NCBI GenBank assembly: GCA_027575765.1
Contig: JANBPT010000391.1
Coordinates: 1 to 38,848 of the forward strand
Direction: 5' to 3'
Source of the DNA: Tieghemiomyces parasiticus
Taxonomy: Eukaryota > Kickxellomycota > Dimargaritomycetes > Dimargaritales > Dimargaritaceae
Length of the DNA: 38,848 nucleotides
Shown: positions 29,315 to 38,848 of the stretch, piece after piece
How positions within the stretch are numbered: position 1 is the stretch's first letter
Layout of the letters: each line of letters starts with the position of its first letter
Position numbers and translations under genes: made by a program
Notes under the pieces: generated by a model
Databases searched by the model: none
Told to the model about the DNA's origin: nothing
What the model saw: only the letters and a program-made list of their open reading frames with translations

Positions 29315-31501
29315 CTACAGCTGCCCGTTAATGGCCTGCTCCATCAGAGCGTCTTCGTGACTGTAGTTCCGGGCCAGGGTCCAAAATTGGTCAGCCTGAC
29401 CGTAGGCTAGACAGGTCATGGCGCGCTCGTCGGTGGGACAGAGCCGGAGGGTGAACTTTTTGAAGCGCCGCTCCGTGATCTGGCCTTCCCAGATCAGTGC
29501 GCAATAATTAGGGCCGCTAGGCTGGGTGGCAGCGGGGCTGGCAGTCCTGTCCTTACGGTTGCCGTCTTCCTCGTCGTCGTCCGAACCCGAGTCGGGATCG
29601 CCGGGGCCCATGTCCCACTGGATACGGCGGAGCATCAATTTTTTGTAGGCCTTGAGGGACTTGGCACCGCCTTCGACTACCACCAGGCCTTGCGTCGGGT
29701 TCATGATGGCCACCCCGGTCAGCTGCAGCTGCTGGGCGTTGGTATCCACTTTGTACTTGTGCTGCGGGTGCGATAGGTTTTGGACTCTGGAATGGTGGGC
29801 CAGAGTCATAAAGACACGGTGAGGCGGTTGGGAGACCGGGGAGGGGGAGGGGGGAGAAGGGACGCCATCATGCGGAAGTGATAAGTGCTCTGGTGGGGTA
29901 CCCATTCGTAGCCTACACAGTAATGCCACTGGTGCGTGAAGCCCGCCTTTGCCTCGGCCAGTGGGTTACTTACTTGAACACCATGCAGTAGATACCCTGG
30001 GCCTCGTCCTGGGCTAGCTTCGCTTGCCGTTTGGCTCGGCGCTGCTCGTCGGTGAGCTGACGCTCGTGGTTGGCCTTTTCGTGCTCCTCCTGGCGGGCGG
30101 CCACCTGGCGGCGCACCTCAGCCTCGACCTTGGTGGGATCCTGGACGGATTCATTGGCCAGCACCCGCATAAGGTTACTGAGTTTGACCTTGGGTGGATC
30201 GGGGGGGAGGAGTCCCAACCGGATTTTGTCCTGGCGGTCGCGCAGGGCCTCGGCCCGGCGCTGGCGGCGGAGTTTCTTACGCTCCTTCTTGGTGAGCATC
30301 AGCGGTTTGTACGCCACGACCACCTCTTGGACCACCGACCGGGTGGGAACCGGGTGCTGGACGTACCGGGACACAAGGGAGTCTGGAACGTCGACTAGCG
30401 TGCCGTCGTTACCGAGCTCAGCGTAGCTCCCGGTCTTGAGCAGCGGAGCGTCCCACCACTCCACAGCGGGTGGGAGAGGTTTCTAAATCAGTGGTAGGTG
30501 TAGGATGGTATTTTGGGGATCCCCTTGGTCAGTAGCTGTAAGGCTGCCCGGTCTGAAGCCGCCATCATGGCGGGGGTATATGGCGGCAGTACACATAAAC
30601 CCTTGTGTATTCGCGACCGTCGAGCATTTTGGTGTGGTCTATTACTTACCATCAACCAGTCGTCGGCACGGCTCTCCTCGTTGTTGGTCAGGCCGGCATT
30701 TTTGACCCGCTCGGCCAGTTCGAGTTTGAGCGCCTCTAGTTGGGCCTAATGCAGCGAAATATCGGCGGGGAGAGGGCATTGTAAAACGTAATTTAGCACG
30801 GTTATACTTAAACTTCGGCCCCGCAACACTGGCCGAAATACCTTGGGCGGACCGTTTCGTCCGCCTTGCGCATTGCTGGCCCATTCACAATGAAGGTCAC
30901 CTACCTGTGCCCGTAGTTCGTTGGCCTCTTGAATATAGCGGCCCTGTGGAACGAAGTGGAAACCACGCCGCTTGCGTTCCCGGGGAATTCCAGCCCCGCC
31001 GCCCAGATTTGGGTCGAAGTAGGGGTTTTTGGTAACGTCGGTAAAGTCGGTCGGGGCGCTGAGGAGCTCCAACTTGTGGTGCTTTTGGGCAGCCAGGCGA
31101 TTGGCCTGTATGTGTAAGGTACCGGGATAGGATGAGGGGGGGGATAAAGTAAGATGTGGGTGAATACGTTGTCTAGCACGATACTGTAAGGCCCAAGGTG
31201 TTGTAAACCTTCTTAAACCATGTTACGAGCTTTAGAAACCGAGTAGGTGCCCTTTAGCGCAGAGTAGAGGGAGCGGAACCGCCTCGCTACAACGCACCTT
31301 GACGGTCGCCAACTCGGCGCGTGGCAAAAGGGCGAGCTTAGGGTTAGTGGGCTTGGCCTCGTGGAGGCTAGTAGTGGGGCGAGCCTGAAGCGACGGGTGT
31401 AGCTGCTTATTGAGCCCACTGGTCCGTGGGCTCTTCGTCGGGGGCTCGCCAGACCTGTCCTCCGGTTGCACATCGAACCTTCGCTTGCGAGAGGGATTCA
31501 T
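29315..31501 (-). CDS. PRP3: U4/U6 snRNP splicing factor Prp3, 5 exons
   Basis: Core protein of the U4/U6 snRNP and the U4/U6.U5 tri-snRNP in pre-mRNA splicing. Exons are 31501..31298, 31105..30905, 30745..30650, 30482..29974 and 29786..29315, with donors GTGCGT, GTAGGT, GTAAGT and GTAAGT; introns are 187-192 nt, except 159 and 167. Phases are 0, 0, 0, 2. The product is 493 aa (yeast 469, human 683). Landmarks: NPYFDPNL and the Arg-rich HFVPQGRYIQEA in exon 2, VEWWDAPLL in exon 4, then the PRP3 core LTKKERKKLRRQRR, DRQDKIRLGLLPPDPPKVKL and NLMRVL. The C-terminal DUF1115 domain in exon 5 (LTGVAIMNPTQGLVVVEGG, RIQWD, ALIWEG) is ferredoxin-like and contacts U6. The human N-terminal PWI domain is absent. 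Confidence 0.95.
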
Positions 31502-32794
31502 GGCTAAACGACGGTGGTCGGCAACTGAGAGAGGGAAGTGACGAGTACTAGAGAGACAGCGATGCAGCAGAAGGTGGGATTACGGTAACGGGGCGATAAT
31601 TGACAGAAGTGTGGAATGCAGTACCACATGGGACTGCATCCGAGTTTAGCCGCTCGAAAGGTCGCCTGCGGGAATATGGTCGCGTACTCATTGGCGCCCA
31701 CCCTCCCGAATTCGGGCCATGTCATTACACCACAGTACTGTACATGGTCCGCACCCTGCCTAGTGGACCCACAGTATTGGCCGGGGAGAGCCGCGTCTCT
31801 CTAGATGTCATGTAGCTGGTAATAGGGCCAGCAGTTTGACCTGGACTGCATTGGGGACCTTGCCCGCTTGAGCAACCCAAGCTGTACCTGGTCGGTCTCG
31901 TCGGGCTGATCTTCTCACTAGTCCCATTGGCTCTCGGGCTGTACTCCTTGCGTCGTTAGGTCCTGATCCGGACCGCCTTTGGACCTGCACCAGACGGGCC
32001 AAGGCACCACAGCATGCACCTTCTACCGTTTCCGACCTTCAATCTCCGGTCCGAACGACTTTAGGAAACCGATACTGGGTCGATTTGCCTCGCAGGTACT
32101 TCGTGCTTCGGTAGTATTTAGGCACCTATCGCTCCAGCGCGAAAGACAATGGGCGGCCTGGGAAGAAACCCCGGCCGAATGGGCCTGGCCATCCATGCTC
32201 ACTGGGAAATCGTTCGCACCAATCATGCAGTGCTTCTCATAAAAAAAATCAAGGCGCTTACGACCATCGGGCCAACACTGTGATAATTTCCCCTGGTCTT
32301 TACTCTCAGAGCCATATTGACAGGTGCGTAAAAGGCGCAGTTGTGCTAGCCAAGGCCAAGCAGACCCCGGACTATCCTACGTGCTCATGTCGACCACCAT
32401 CAGCAGGAAAACGCCTTTTGACGACGACCGTTTTACGTCAACGGCGGTCTAGCGGTCCCCGGCAGCGCCGTGTCTAAAACCACCCTCGTCGCTCTTTGGC
32501 TGCCGCAGGGGGGTGGGTGTTTCAGCACTTGCTAGTCGACTTGTAGCCTGGCCGAGTGTATACGTGTGAGGAGGGCCTTGCCCGCCGGGCCATATAGTTC
32601 TGTCTGCCCTCCCCCTATTTGACATACTTATCGCAGAGCAGCCGACCCGGGTTGACCTGTCTCTACTTGGTACTGCATGTCCTATGTGAATCCCTTGGCA
32701 CCGCGTCCTTCCCACTCTTTTTGCTACCATCCCGCCTCCCTTCACTTCCGGCAGTCTGGAATCCGCTAACCACCTACACCGACGGGAGCCCATC
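31502..32794. other. Divergent intergenic region, PRP3 and GDA1
   Basis: 1.3 kb with only short overlapping frames. The last 100 bases before GDA1 are C/T-rich leader. A CATATAG at about 32590 could be a weak TATA element. Nothing else recognised. Confidence 0.45.
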
Positions 32795-34372
32795 ATGCGT
32801 GAGACACTCCTTGTCCAGGAACCCGAGAGCGACACCATCTCGGTGGCCGACTCGGAGGGTAACCGCAAGTACCGTCTGCGGTCTCGCTTCGATATTGCCG
32901 GCCAGCCTTACAAGTACCTCTTTTACGGCGGCCTAGGCCTGTTCCTCATCTGGCTGGCATTGAGTCGCCTCCCGATGACTCGCCGTGCCACCGACCTGGT
33001 CACAGCCGAGCGAAACGCCGCCCTCTCGTCCAAGCACTGCGACGTAGCCCACCCGGGCCGCCCGCTGATCCAGTACGCCCTGATGGTGGATGCCGGTTCT
33101 ACCGGGTCACGCATCCATGTGTACAAGTTCAACTACTGCAAGGACGGTCCCGAGCTCGAGTCGGAGGTGTTTGAGCGAACCAAACCGGGTCTTTCGGCCT
33201 ACCCCGACGACCCGGAGGCCGCTGCCCTCACCCTGGACGTCCTGATGGCCGTGGCCCTGCGGTCGGTGCCCAAGAATCTGCATCACTGCACCCCGCTCGC
33301 CGTCAAGGCCACGGCCGGGCTGCGTTTACTCGGCGAGGCCAAAAGTGAGTTCATCCTCACGGCCGTGCGCCAACGTTTGGAGGGGAAGTACCCGTTTCCA
33401 ATCGTCCGCAAGGAGGGTGTGGTCATCATGGACGGCAAGGACGAGGGTGTGTATGCCTGGATCACCGTCAACTACCTACTCCGCCTGATCGGCAACCGTC
33501 AGCGGGACCCTACCGCCGCCGTGTTTGACCTGGGCGGCGGGTCCACTCAGATCGTGTTTGAGCCCACCGCCCAGCGCGGCGACAAGCCCTTCCAGATGCA
33601 GCCCGGGGACCACCACTACACCCTTGACTTTAACCAGCACCACTACGACCTTTATCAACACAGTTACCTGGGTTACGGCCTGAAGGAGGCGCGCCGCCAG
33701 ATCAAGGAGGCCGTACTAGATGCCCACCTTAAGGAGCATCCGGCTGATGTGCACAAGGCCGTCGGTTCACTGGTCGTGCCCAACCCGTGTTTCCCGGCCA
33801 ATTACACTGAGAAGTGGACCCCAACCAACCGGCCCGAGCTGGGGCCCGTCAGCTTCCAAGGCACAGACATGGGCAGCTGGAAGATGTGCTTCGCGCTGGC
33901 CACCCGGATCCTCCACAAGCACGCGCCCTGCGCCACCGCGCCGTGCAGCTTTGAAGGCATGTACCAGCCGTCGCTGGTGGACAACTTCGCCACCAGCCCC
34001 ATCTACGTCTTCTCGTACTTTTACGACCGTACCATGCCACTTGGCCTACCCAACAGTTTCGAACTCAAGCAACTGCGCGCGCTGACCAAGCGGGCGTGCA
34101 TGTACCAGCATCCGAAAAACACTCAGTTGCCCTCTACCCAGCAGGTCCTCCCCATGTTTGACCCTTCGACCCTGGCCGAGCTCAACGGCCGTCCGCACTA
34201 TTGTATGGACCTCAATTACATATACGCTCTGCTCAGTGAGGGCTACGACATCCCTGACGAGCGCACCTTACACATGACCAACAAGATCAACGACGTCGAA
34301 ACCGGCTGGTCGCTGGGCGCCGCCATCGCCGTCCTGGACGAAGGCCATTACTGCAAGGTGGAGGAGGTCTGA
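32795..34372 (+). CDS. GDA1: Guanosine diphosphatase, Golgi apyrase (GDA1/CD39 family)
   Basis: Type II Golgi membrane enzyme that hydrolyses GDP (and UDP) to the monophosphate, so nucleotide-sugar antiport can continue during glycosylation. A single 525-residue frame. Residues 1-40 form a cytosolic tail; one membrane anchor is at about 41-59 (YLFYGGLGLFLIWLALS); the rest is lumenal. Apyrase conserved regions: ACR1 VDAGSTGSRIHVYKF at 98-112, ACR2 KATAGLR at 171-177, ACR3 GKDEGVYAWITVNYLL at 214-229 with catalytic Glu217, ACR4 FDLGGGSTQIVF at 244-255, ACR5 YLGYGL near 291-296. Several Cys suit lumenal disulfides, and an NYT sequon follows PANYT. Yeast Gda1 is 518 aa. The ATG at 32795 opens the short tail. 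An AATAAA stands 48 nt past the stop. Confidence 0.96.
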   Translation: MRETLLVQEPESDTISVADSEGNRKYRLRSRFDIAGQPYKYLFYGGLGLFLIWLALSRLPMTRRATDLVTAERNAALSSKHCDVAHPGRPLIQYALMVDAGSTGSRIHVYKFNYCKDGPELESEVFERTKPGLSAYPDDPEAAALTLDVLMAVALRSVPKNLHHCTPLAVKATAGLRLLGEAKSEFILTAVRQRLEGKYPFPIVRKEGVVIMDGKDEGVYAWITVNYLLRLIGNRQRDPTAAVFDLGGGSTQIVFEPTAQRGDKPFQMQPGDHHYTLDFNQHHYDLYQHSYLGYGLKEARRQIKEAVLDAHLKEHPADVHKAVGSLVVPNPCFPANYTEKWTPTNRPELGPVSFQGTDMGSWKMCFALATRILHKHAPCATAPCSFEGMYQPSLVDNFATSPIYVFSYFYDRTMPLGLPNSFELKQLRALTKRACMYQHPKNTQLPSTQQVLPMFDPSTLAELNGRPHYCMDLNYIYALLSEGYDIPDERTLHMTNKINDVETGWSLGAAIAVLDEGHYCKVEEV

Positions 34373-34725
34373 GCGCGTACTACTTTAAGCACGCTCTAAC
34401 TGTTTAGTCACCTCGGGTTAATAAATTCACTGCTAATCGACATAGTGGAGGCTCTATATTCCAGTATGGGCCGGGCAGGTTAGCGAGCCAGGTGGATTAT
34501 TCCACGCGTTTACAGGCCTAGGGGGAGGAGGTTACCATTGCATCTACGCCAAGGCAGTCGATAATATCGTTACAACCGACCTGATTCCAGAGACACAGGT
34601 GAGCCTTTAGTTATTAAACAGAGGAAAAAATGAAGTCGCCAACGGCGAACCGGGGTGAAAAATCGGCGGAGAGGAAGAACGCGATAGCATGGCGCGCCAA
34701 GGAACGGACATCCGTCTCGGACAGT
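34373..34725. other. Convergent 3' region, GDA1 and TIM10
   Basis: Holds the GDA1 poly(A) signal and an AT-rich patch near 34608-34630 that may end the TIM10 transcript. No gene seen. Confidence 0.5.
34420..34425 (+). promoter_or_regulatory. Poly(A) signal of GDA1
   Basis: AATAAA 48 nt after the GDA1 stop codon. Confidence 0.55.
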
Positions 34726-35217
34726 TTAGAAGAGTCCCCCCCGGCTCTGTTGGCTAGCCTGGTTTTGGGCGGAAATGTCCTGCAGTTTGGCGCCGACCTG
34801 CTTGTTGACTTCGAAGAATTTGGCCACACAGCGGTCTAGGCATACGGACTCGCCCTTGTTGAGGTCGGGCTCGAGGTAGGTATCGGGAATGCACTTCTTA
34901 AGGCAGGAGTCGGACACGCTGAGGAAAAGAAGAGTGGGCGGGTGGGTGGGTGAGTAGTGGTACAGGGACCAAAACAGGAGTGCAGTTGCAGAGCGCCGGT
35001 GAGAGGTGTGGGTGGCAAGTCCAGAGCTGCCCGGATCGGGGGGGGGCGGAGGGTGGTGCGGCAAGGGGACTGGGCCTACATTCTCCCAACTAGCTTACCG
35101 GTTGAATAGGTCCGTGACCATTTCGATCTCCTGCTCGGCCATCATGAAGTTAGCCTGCGACTCCTGAGCCGACAGACCAACCTTGCCGCCGCGACCGAAC
35201 ATGCCAGTGAAACTCAT
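34726..35217 (-). CDS. TIM10: Mitochondrial intermembrane-space chaperone Tim10, 2 exons
   Basis: Small Tim that forms the Tim9-Tim10 hexamer, escorting hydrophobic carrier proteins to TIM22. Exons are 35217..35099 and 34918..34726 (phase 2, donor GTAAGC, intron 180 nt); the product is 103 aa (yeast Tim10 93 aa). The twin CX3C motif is complete, CLKKC and CLDRC, separated by 16 residues as in Tim10. MVTDLFNRVSDSCLKKC and the stretch CLDRCVAKFFEVNKQVG match Tim10 rather than Tim9. No presequence, as expected for MIA-imported proteins. The start ACCATGAGTTTC matches the family's MSF opening. It is divergent from the WRAP53-like gene, with 538 bases between the start codons. Confidence 0.95.
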
Positions 35218-35755
35218 GGTTGGAAGGTGAGGTTATGTGGGAATGGGGTGCTATAAGGTTACCACAATAAGGTAAAAAGGCCAATGGGGAGTTGGGGTAA
35301 TGCGAATCAGTCGGGCGAATAGAGGGGTGGCGGGCAGCTGTCGAGTCGGTTACGATGCTGACATTGCGGACGCCAGAGATCCGCGCCTTCTGTGCCCACC
35401 ACTGTTCGGCGCAGCAGCGTTTGGATGGACGAGAACCCTCCCTGCTCACCCACTAACGCTTACCTACTCCAACCTTGGCCAGCTTATCACGTGGTTCATT
35501 GTGAATCCATCAGGCAGGGCGAACCACCAATGCTAAAGTTGGTACGGTTCTACCGTCGCCAGCTGGTGAACTCGGAGGCTCAGTGGGACCTGTACCATTA
35601 GCTGGTCCCCGACCAACCTGCTAACCTAGTGTCCACTCAGCCCTGCCATGCGTGGAGGCCAGCTTGTCATGTTCGCCTAAGGGCCCCCCGACGTGCGCTC
35701 CGTACTCACCCTCGTCATCACACCGGTACACCCAATCTTCCCGGAAACCCAGCTC
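35218..35755. other. Divergent promoter region of TIM10 and the WRAP53-like gene
   Basis: No TATA box stands out. The WRAP53-like frame continues 21 codons upstream of its ATG to a GTG, which I do not take as coding. Confidence 0.45.
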
Positions 35756-37216
35756 ATGTCCGACCCGGTCCATGAGCCCGCCGACCCGCCGACCGAACAG
35801 CCGGGTACCGAGGCGCCATTCGAAGTAGATGCCCCGTCCTGGATCCCACCTGCCGTTCCATGGGCGAACCTAGTCCTCCGGTCGCCAACGCTAGTGACCA
35901 CTACGCTTGACCTCTTTAACCGCACTGTCTCTGAGAGTCTGGCCCACGCGCCACCGTGTAACCGGCCCTCGTCAACCGAAACCGGGTCCACCTGCCGCCG
36001 TGGCGGAGAACTCAATTACCCGAGCTATGGCGAATGGTCCTCGGACGGCTCACTGTTCCTCACCACCTCCAACGACCAGTGCCTGCGCATGTTTGCCCTA
36101 CCGGAAGCCGCGGCAGCGGATGCCTCTCCGGCCCTCGACTCGTCTGAGCCCTGGACGGCATTCCGATGTCTACGCGAGGGCGAGGCGACCATGGCCGCGA
36201 CATGGTACCCGGGCTTCAGTTACTACGACCCTGCCACCTGGTGCCTAGCCGTATCGACGCGCGATCACCCGATCCGCCTGTGGAACGCCTATTCGGGCAC
36301 GCCGGTCGGCTCCTACCTGGCCCGCGACGATCGGGAACAGGTCCTCTCGGCCAACGCTTTGCGGTTTAACCTGGACGGTTCCCGCTTGTACGCCGGTTAC
36401 CGTGACCTAATCCTCGAATTCGATACGCACCGCCCCGGAGAGCCCCTCGCCCGCCATCCCACCCGGGCCACGCGTCGGAGCCGGGCGGGCCAGCGCGGAA
36501 TCGTCTCGGCCCTGGCATTCAACCCGGATCGGTCGGGCCTGTACGCCGTAGGCACCTTCCACAACTCGGTGGGCCTGTACACCGAGACTGATCATCGGCC
36601 TCTCTACTTGAAACAGCCACCCAACGGCCAAGGGATCAGTCAGGTTCAATTCTCGCCTTGCGGTCACTACCTATACATCGGTACGCGTAAGGATGCGCTC
36701 ATCTATTGCTGGGATATTCGGCAGTCGGGCCAGTTTCTGTTCCACTTGGATCGTGCGCAGCCGACCGCCTCCGATGGGCCCGTCTCGGCGGTGGCAGAGT
36801 CTCACCCGTCGACCCACCAACGGCTGACGTTTGACCTGGATCCCACCGGCCAGGTCCTCGCGACGGGGACGGTGAGTGTTACTGCCGAAGGCAGAGCTTG
36901 CGAGGGCAGCGTCTCATTTATCCAGGCCCCCGTCGGGCCCAATCCGGACCCCTCACCGGCGGAGGCGGGCTCTCCACTGTATAATTTCCAAGCCCATGAG
37001 GATATTGTCAATACGGTCAAATTTCACCCGCACTTACCCCTCCTGGCCACTGTAGCGGGCCAGCGTGAGGCGGCCGAGATAGATAGTAGCTCGGAGGGCG
37101 GTGATGATGACATAACTGACCCGGACTCTACAGGAAGGCTACCCGCGCGACCTGATAATTCGGTCCGGTTGTGGCGGTACAATTCGTCCACCAGTACTGA
37201 CGACGGAGCACCATAG
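35756..37216 (+). CDS. WRAP53: WRAP53/TCAB1-like (SWT21-like) WD40 protein
   Basis: WD40 protein of RNA metabolism. Animal WRAP53 binds box CAB of scaRNAs and telomerase RNA; the yeast relative Swt21 acts in splicing. Which role applies here is open. A single 486-residue frame. The N-terminal 80 residues are Pro/acidic. The propeller starts at about 95: GEWSSDGSLFLTTSNDQCLRMF, then WCLAVSTRDHPIRLWNAYSG, LRFNLDGSRLYAGY, GIVSALAFNPDRSGLYAVGTF, the family-typical ISQVQFSPCGHYLYIGTRKD followed by YCWDIR, LTFDLDPTGQVLATG, and a last NTVKFHPHLPLLATV. Acidic insert EIDSSSEGGDDDITD precedes the closing strand SVRLWRY. Human WRAP53 is 548 aa. ATG at 35756 is the first in frame. Confidence 0.88.
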   Translation: MSDPVHEPADPPTEQPGTEAPFEVDAPSWIPPAVPWANLVLRSPTLVTTTLDLFNRTVSESLAHAPPCNRPSSTETGSTCRRGGELNYPSYGEWSSDGSLFLTTSNDQCLRMFALPEAAAADASPALDSSEPWTAFRCLREGEATMAATWYPGFSYYDPATWCLAVSTRDHPIRLWNAYSGTPVGSYLARDDREQVLSANALRFNLDGSRLYAGYRDLILEFDTHRPGEPLARHPTRATRRSRAGQRGIVSALAFNPDRSGLYAVGTFHNSVGLYTETDHRPLYLKQPPNGQGISQVQFSPCGHYLYIGTRKDALIYCWDIRQSGQFLFHLDRAQPTASDGPVSAVAESHPSTHQRLTFDLDPTGQVLATGTVSVTAEGRACEGSVSFIQAPVGPNPDPSPAEAGSPLYNFQAHEDIVNTVKFHPHLPLLATVAGQREAAEIDSSSEGGDDDITDPDSTGRLPARPDNSVRLWRYNSSTSTDDGAP

Positions 37217-38848
37217 AACGTAAGCCCGATCTCCCCCTCCCTCACTACACGGGCTTAAGTTAATCAAATGCCTTCGGTGCCAAAAGTTCCGGATGCGTGA
37301 GGGTATAGGCTGTGGAGGTTAAGGCAGGGAAGCACCCACGCTTTCCTTCGAATTCGCCATTTGGTTAGACCAGGGGCGTGTCACAATTTAGGAACGACGA
37401 GGGCTTGCCTACAGATGAGCGGGACACATTTTACCCGGGGTTGGTTCCTAACCCTCTCGGTATCAAATTAGCAGGGCTAGTCGAGGCCTATCTTTCCCTG
37501 CTTGCTGTGGGTAGCGTCAACCTCGCGACGCTCAGCACAGTCTCAATAGGTGGGTGCGGGGGGGTGAGGCCGCTAACATTTACAAAATCAATCATTGGGT
37601 CGCGTCAATCGGCCGCCAAGGAGCTCCAATAAATGAAATCTTACGGCCTAGCACTATACGACACCTTATCAACAAGGGTTAGCGACCTGACGGCGAGGCA
37701 TCGCGGACGATGGCTGAGTCTCAGCCCTTCGTCCCAGCTAGGTGCGATAGTGGGCTCTATCGATCTAGGAGAAGGGAAGGGAGGAGGGGGAAGGGTCAAT
37801 ATGTGCTACCCGACCGTACCTGACGTACAGCTCCGATGTTACGTTTTGGTGGCGCCCCTGGCTTCCGATCTGTCCTTCGATCTTTTGTAAGTCAAGTCGG
37901 TTCGACTTTCTTAGAGGTGGCGATTCACCTTCAGCTGCCAAGTTCATTACATAGGGCTTACAAAGAGCGAATTACACAATTCCAACCGAATAGCTCCTTG
38001 CGTACTTTCTAAGGTTATGGAAAGGGGACGGCAAGGTTCAATTCAGCGCCGGTAGGCTACACCTGACCGTGAATTCACAGCACACACGGTCCAAACTGTC
38101 TGTGCGTGCTAGAGACTCGATGGCGTATGTGGGACGAGGGCTGCTGAATGGTAGTGACGAAAGGCCTGGCATGCGAGGCGGTAGGGGATAGTGTCTTGGG
38201 TTCAGGATCTCAGCTGGCGAACCGCTCAGCGAACGGGAGGAAGAGCGTACACACATGCTTCTATCCGCGCAATCCGGTTCGTCCGGGTCTCAAACCAGGT
38301 ATCAGAATGCCTCCTATTCGTTTCGGGAAATTTCTAGGACGTCATCACTCGTAGGGCTCCTAAATTGACACGCCATTAGGCGTCGCGCTTTTCATAATGG
38401 TCGTCTCGCCGATCAAGAGAAGCCCGTCAAAAGGTAACCGCATTCCATCATGGGGTCAGGGACCTGTGGTGAGCCATCAGCCCGGGGAGGGGAGAGAAGT
38501 TTCTAGCCCAGACAGGAAGCAATGGGAGGCGGGGGCGGGGAGGTCTCGCCGCTCGCGCCCCCTTTACTACCCTCCCTTTCGTGTATCAATCCGTGTCCGA
38601 CTGAAACCTCTCACATGAGCTCCTGGCCGAGCGCGCCATCGATTTTATGGCGCCGGGAATCAAGGAGAAGGCGGCTCCGTACACTCCACTTTCCACCCGA
38701 GAGGTTTCGGATGCGTCGGGGCGCGCCCGTACGCGTCTGGTATAAATACTCAACAATGGTACTGGCGACAACGAATCTCGGTTCGTCCTTATAAACCACA
38801 CTTTTGTCCGTGATACTGTTTGTTCTTCACCAATCCTCCGCACATCCC
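37217..38848. other. Intergenic to window end, no supported gene
   Basis: Only short overlapping frames without family resemblance. An AATAAA at about 37627 could serve the WRAP53-like gene but is about 410 nt past its stop. TATAAATA stands at 38741, near the right edge. Confidence 0.45.
38741..38748 (+). promoter_or_regulatory. TATA box near right edge
   Basis: TATAAATA, a canonical TATA sequence. The first ATG after it (38755) opens only 13 codons. It may drive a rightward gene that starts beyond the window, judging by the spacing of about 180 nt seen elsewhere here. Confidence 0.3.

Noticed and set aside
35693..35755. GTG-initiated extension of the WRAP53-like frame
   Set aside because: GTG starts are rare in fungi, and the in-frame ATG at 35756 leaves a complete protein.

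Overview
The window is nuclear DNA from a fungus, probably an early-diverging filamentous lineage (Zoopagomycota or Mucoromycota grade). This is inferred. Genes are split by GT-AG introns, mostly 89-376 nt, and there is no operon structure. Coding DNA is GC-rich with pyrimidine-rich leaders. The gene set mixes fungal markers (URC1, a Dbf2/Sid2 kinase, Prp3, Tim10, GDA1) with genes better known from animals and other non-yeast lineages (RBM18, WRAP53, a CLIP-170 protein with two zinc knuckles). No rRNA, CRISPR, transposon or virus was seen.

Left part (1-7 kb): the 3' half of a tRNA-Leu(CAG) is cut by the window edge. It is followed by a bacterial-type uracil phosphoribosyltransferase (minus, 3 exons), an RBM18-like RRM protein (minus, 3 exons) and the GTP cyclohydrolase II-like URC1 protein (plus, 4 exons). 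The UPRT and URC1 look like two members of the fungal uracil-degradation (URC/urg) cluster. 7-15 kb: an intronless CLIP-170-like microtubule plus-end protein (minus), a weak two-exon small gene, then an aldo/keto reductase (minus). 16-21 kb: a tubby C-terminal-like protein (minus, 2 exons), a weak candidate small gene, and an unrecognised 489-residue Ser/Pro-rich protein (minus). 21-25 kb holds no gene I can recognise.

Right part (25-38.8 kb): a transgelin/SCP1 calponin-homology protein (minus, 3 exons) and a Dbf2/Sid2 NDR kinase (plus) form a divergent pair. Both families act in actin or cytokinesis. Next come the splicing factor Prp3 (minus, 5 exons) and the Golgi nucleoside diphosphatase GDA1 (plus), again divergent, and then Tim10 (minus, 2 exons) and a WRAP53/SWT21 WD40 protein (plus), also divergent. 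The last 1.6 kb has no supported gene, only a TATA-like box near the right edge.

Exon joins were worked out by hand from splice consensus, reading phase and family conservation. Where I give three or more exons, phases agree throughout and the spliced length is close to the family norm. I found no clearly novel system. The most interesting points are the partial uracil-catabolism cluster, a C-run/G-run hairpin between RBM18 and URC1, an altered CLIP-170 tail, and a 4.4-kb region without recognised genes that contains a long unexplained open frame.
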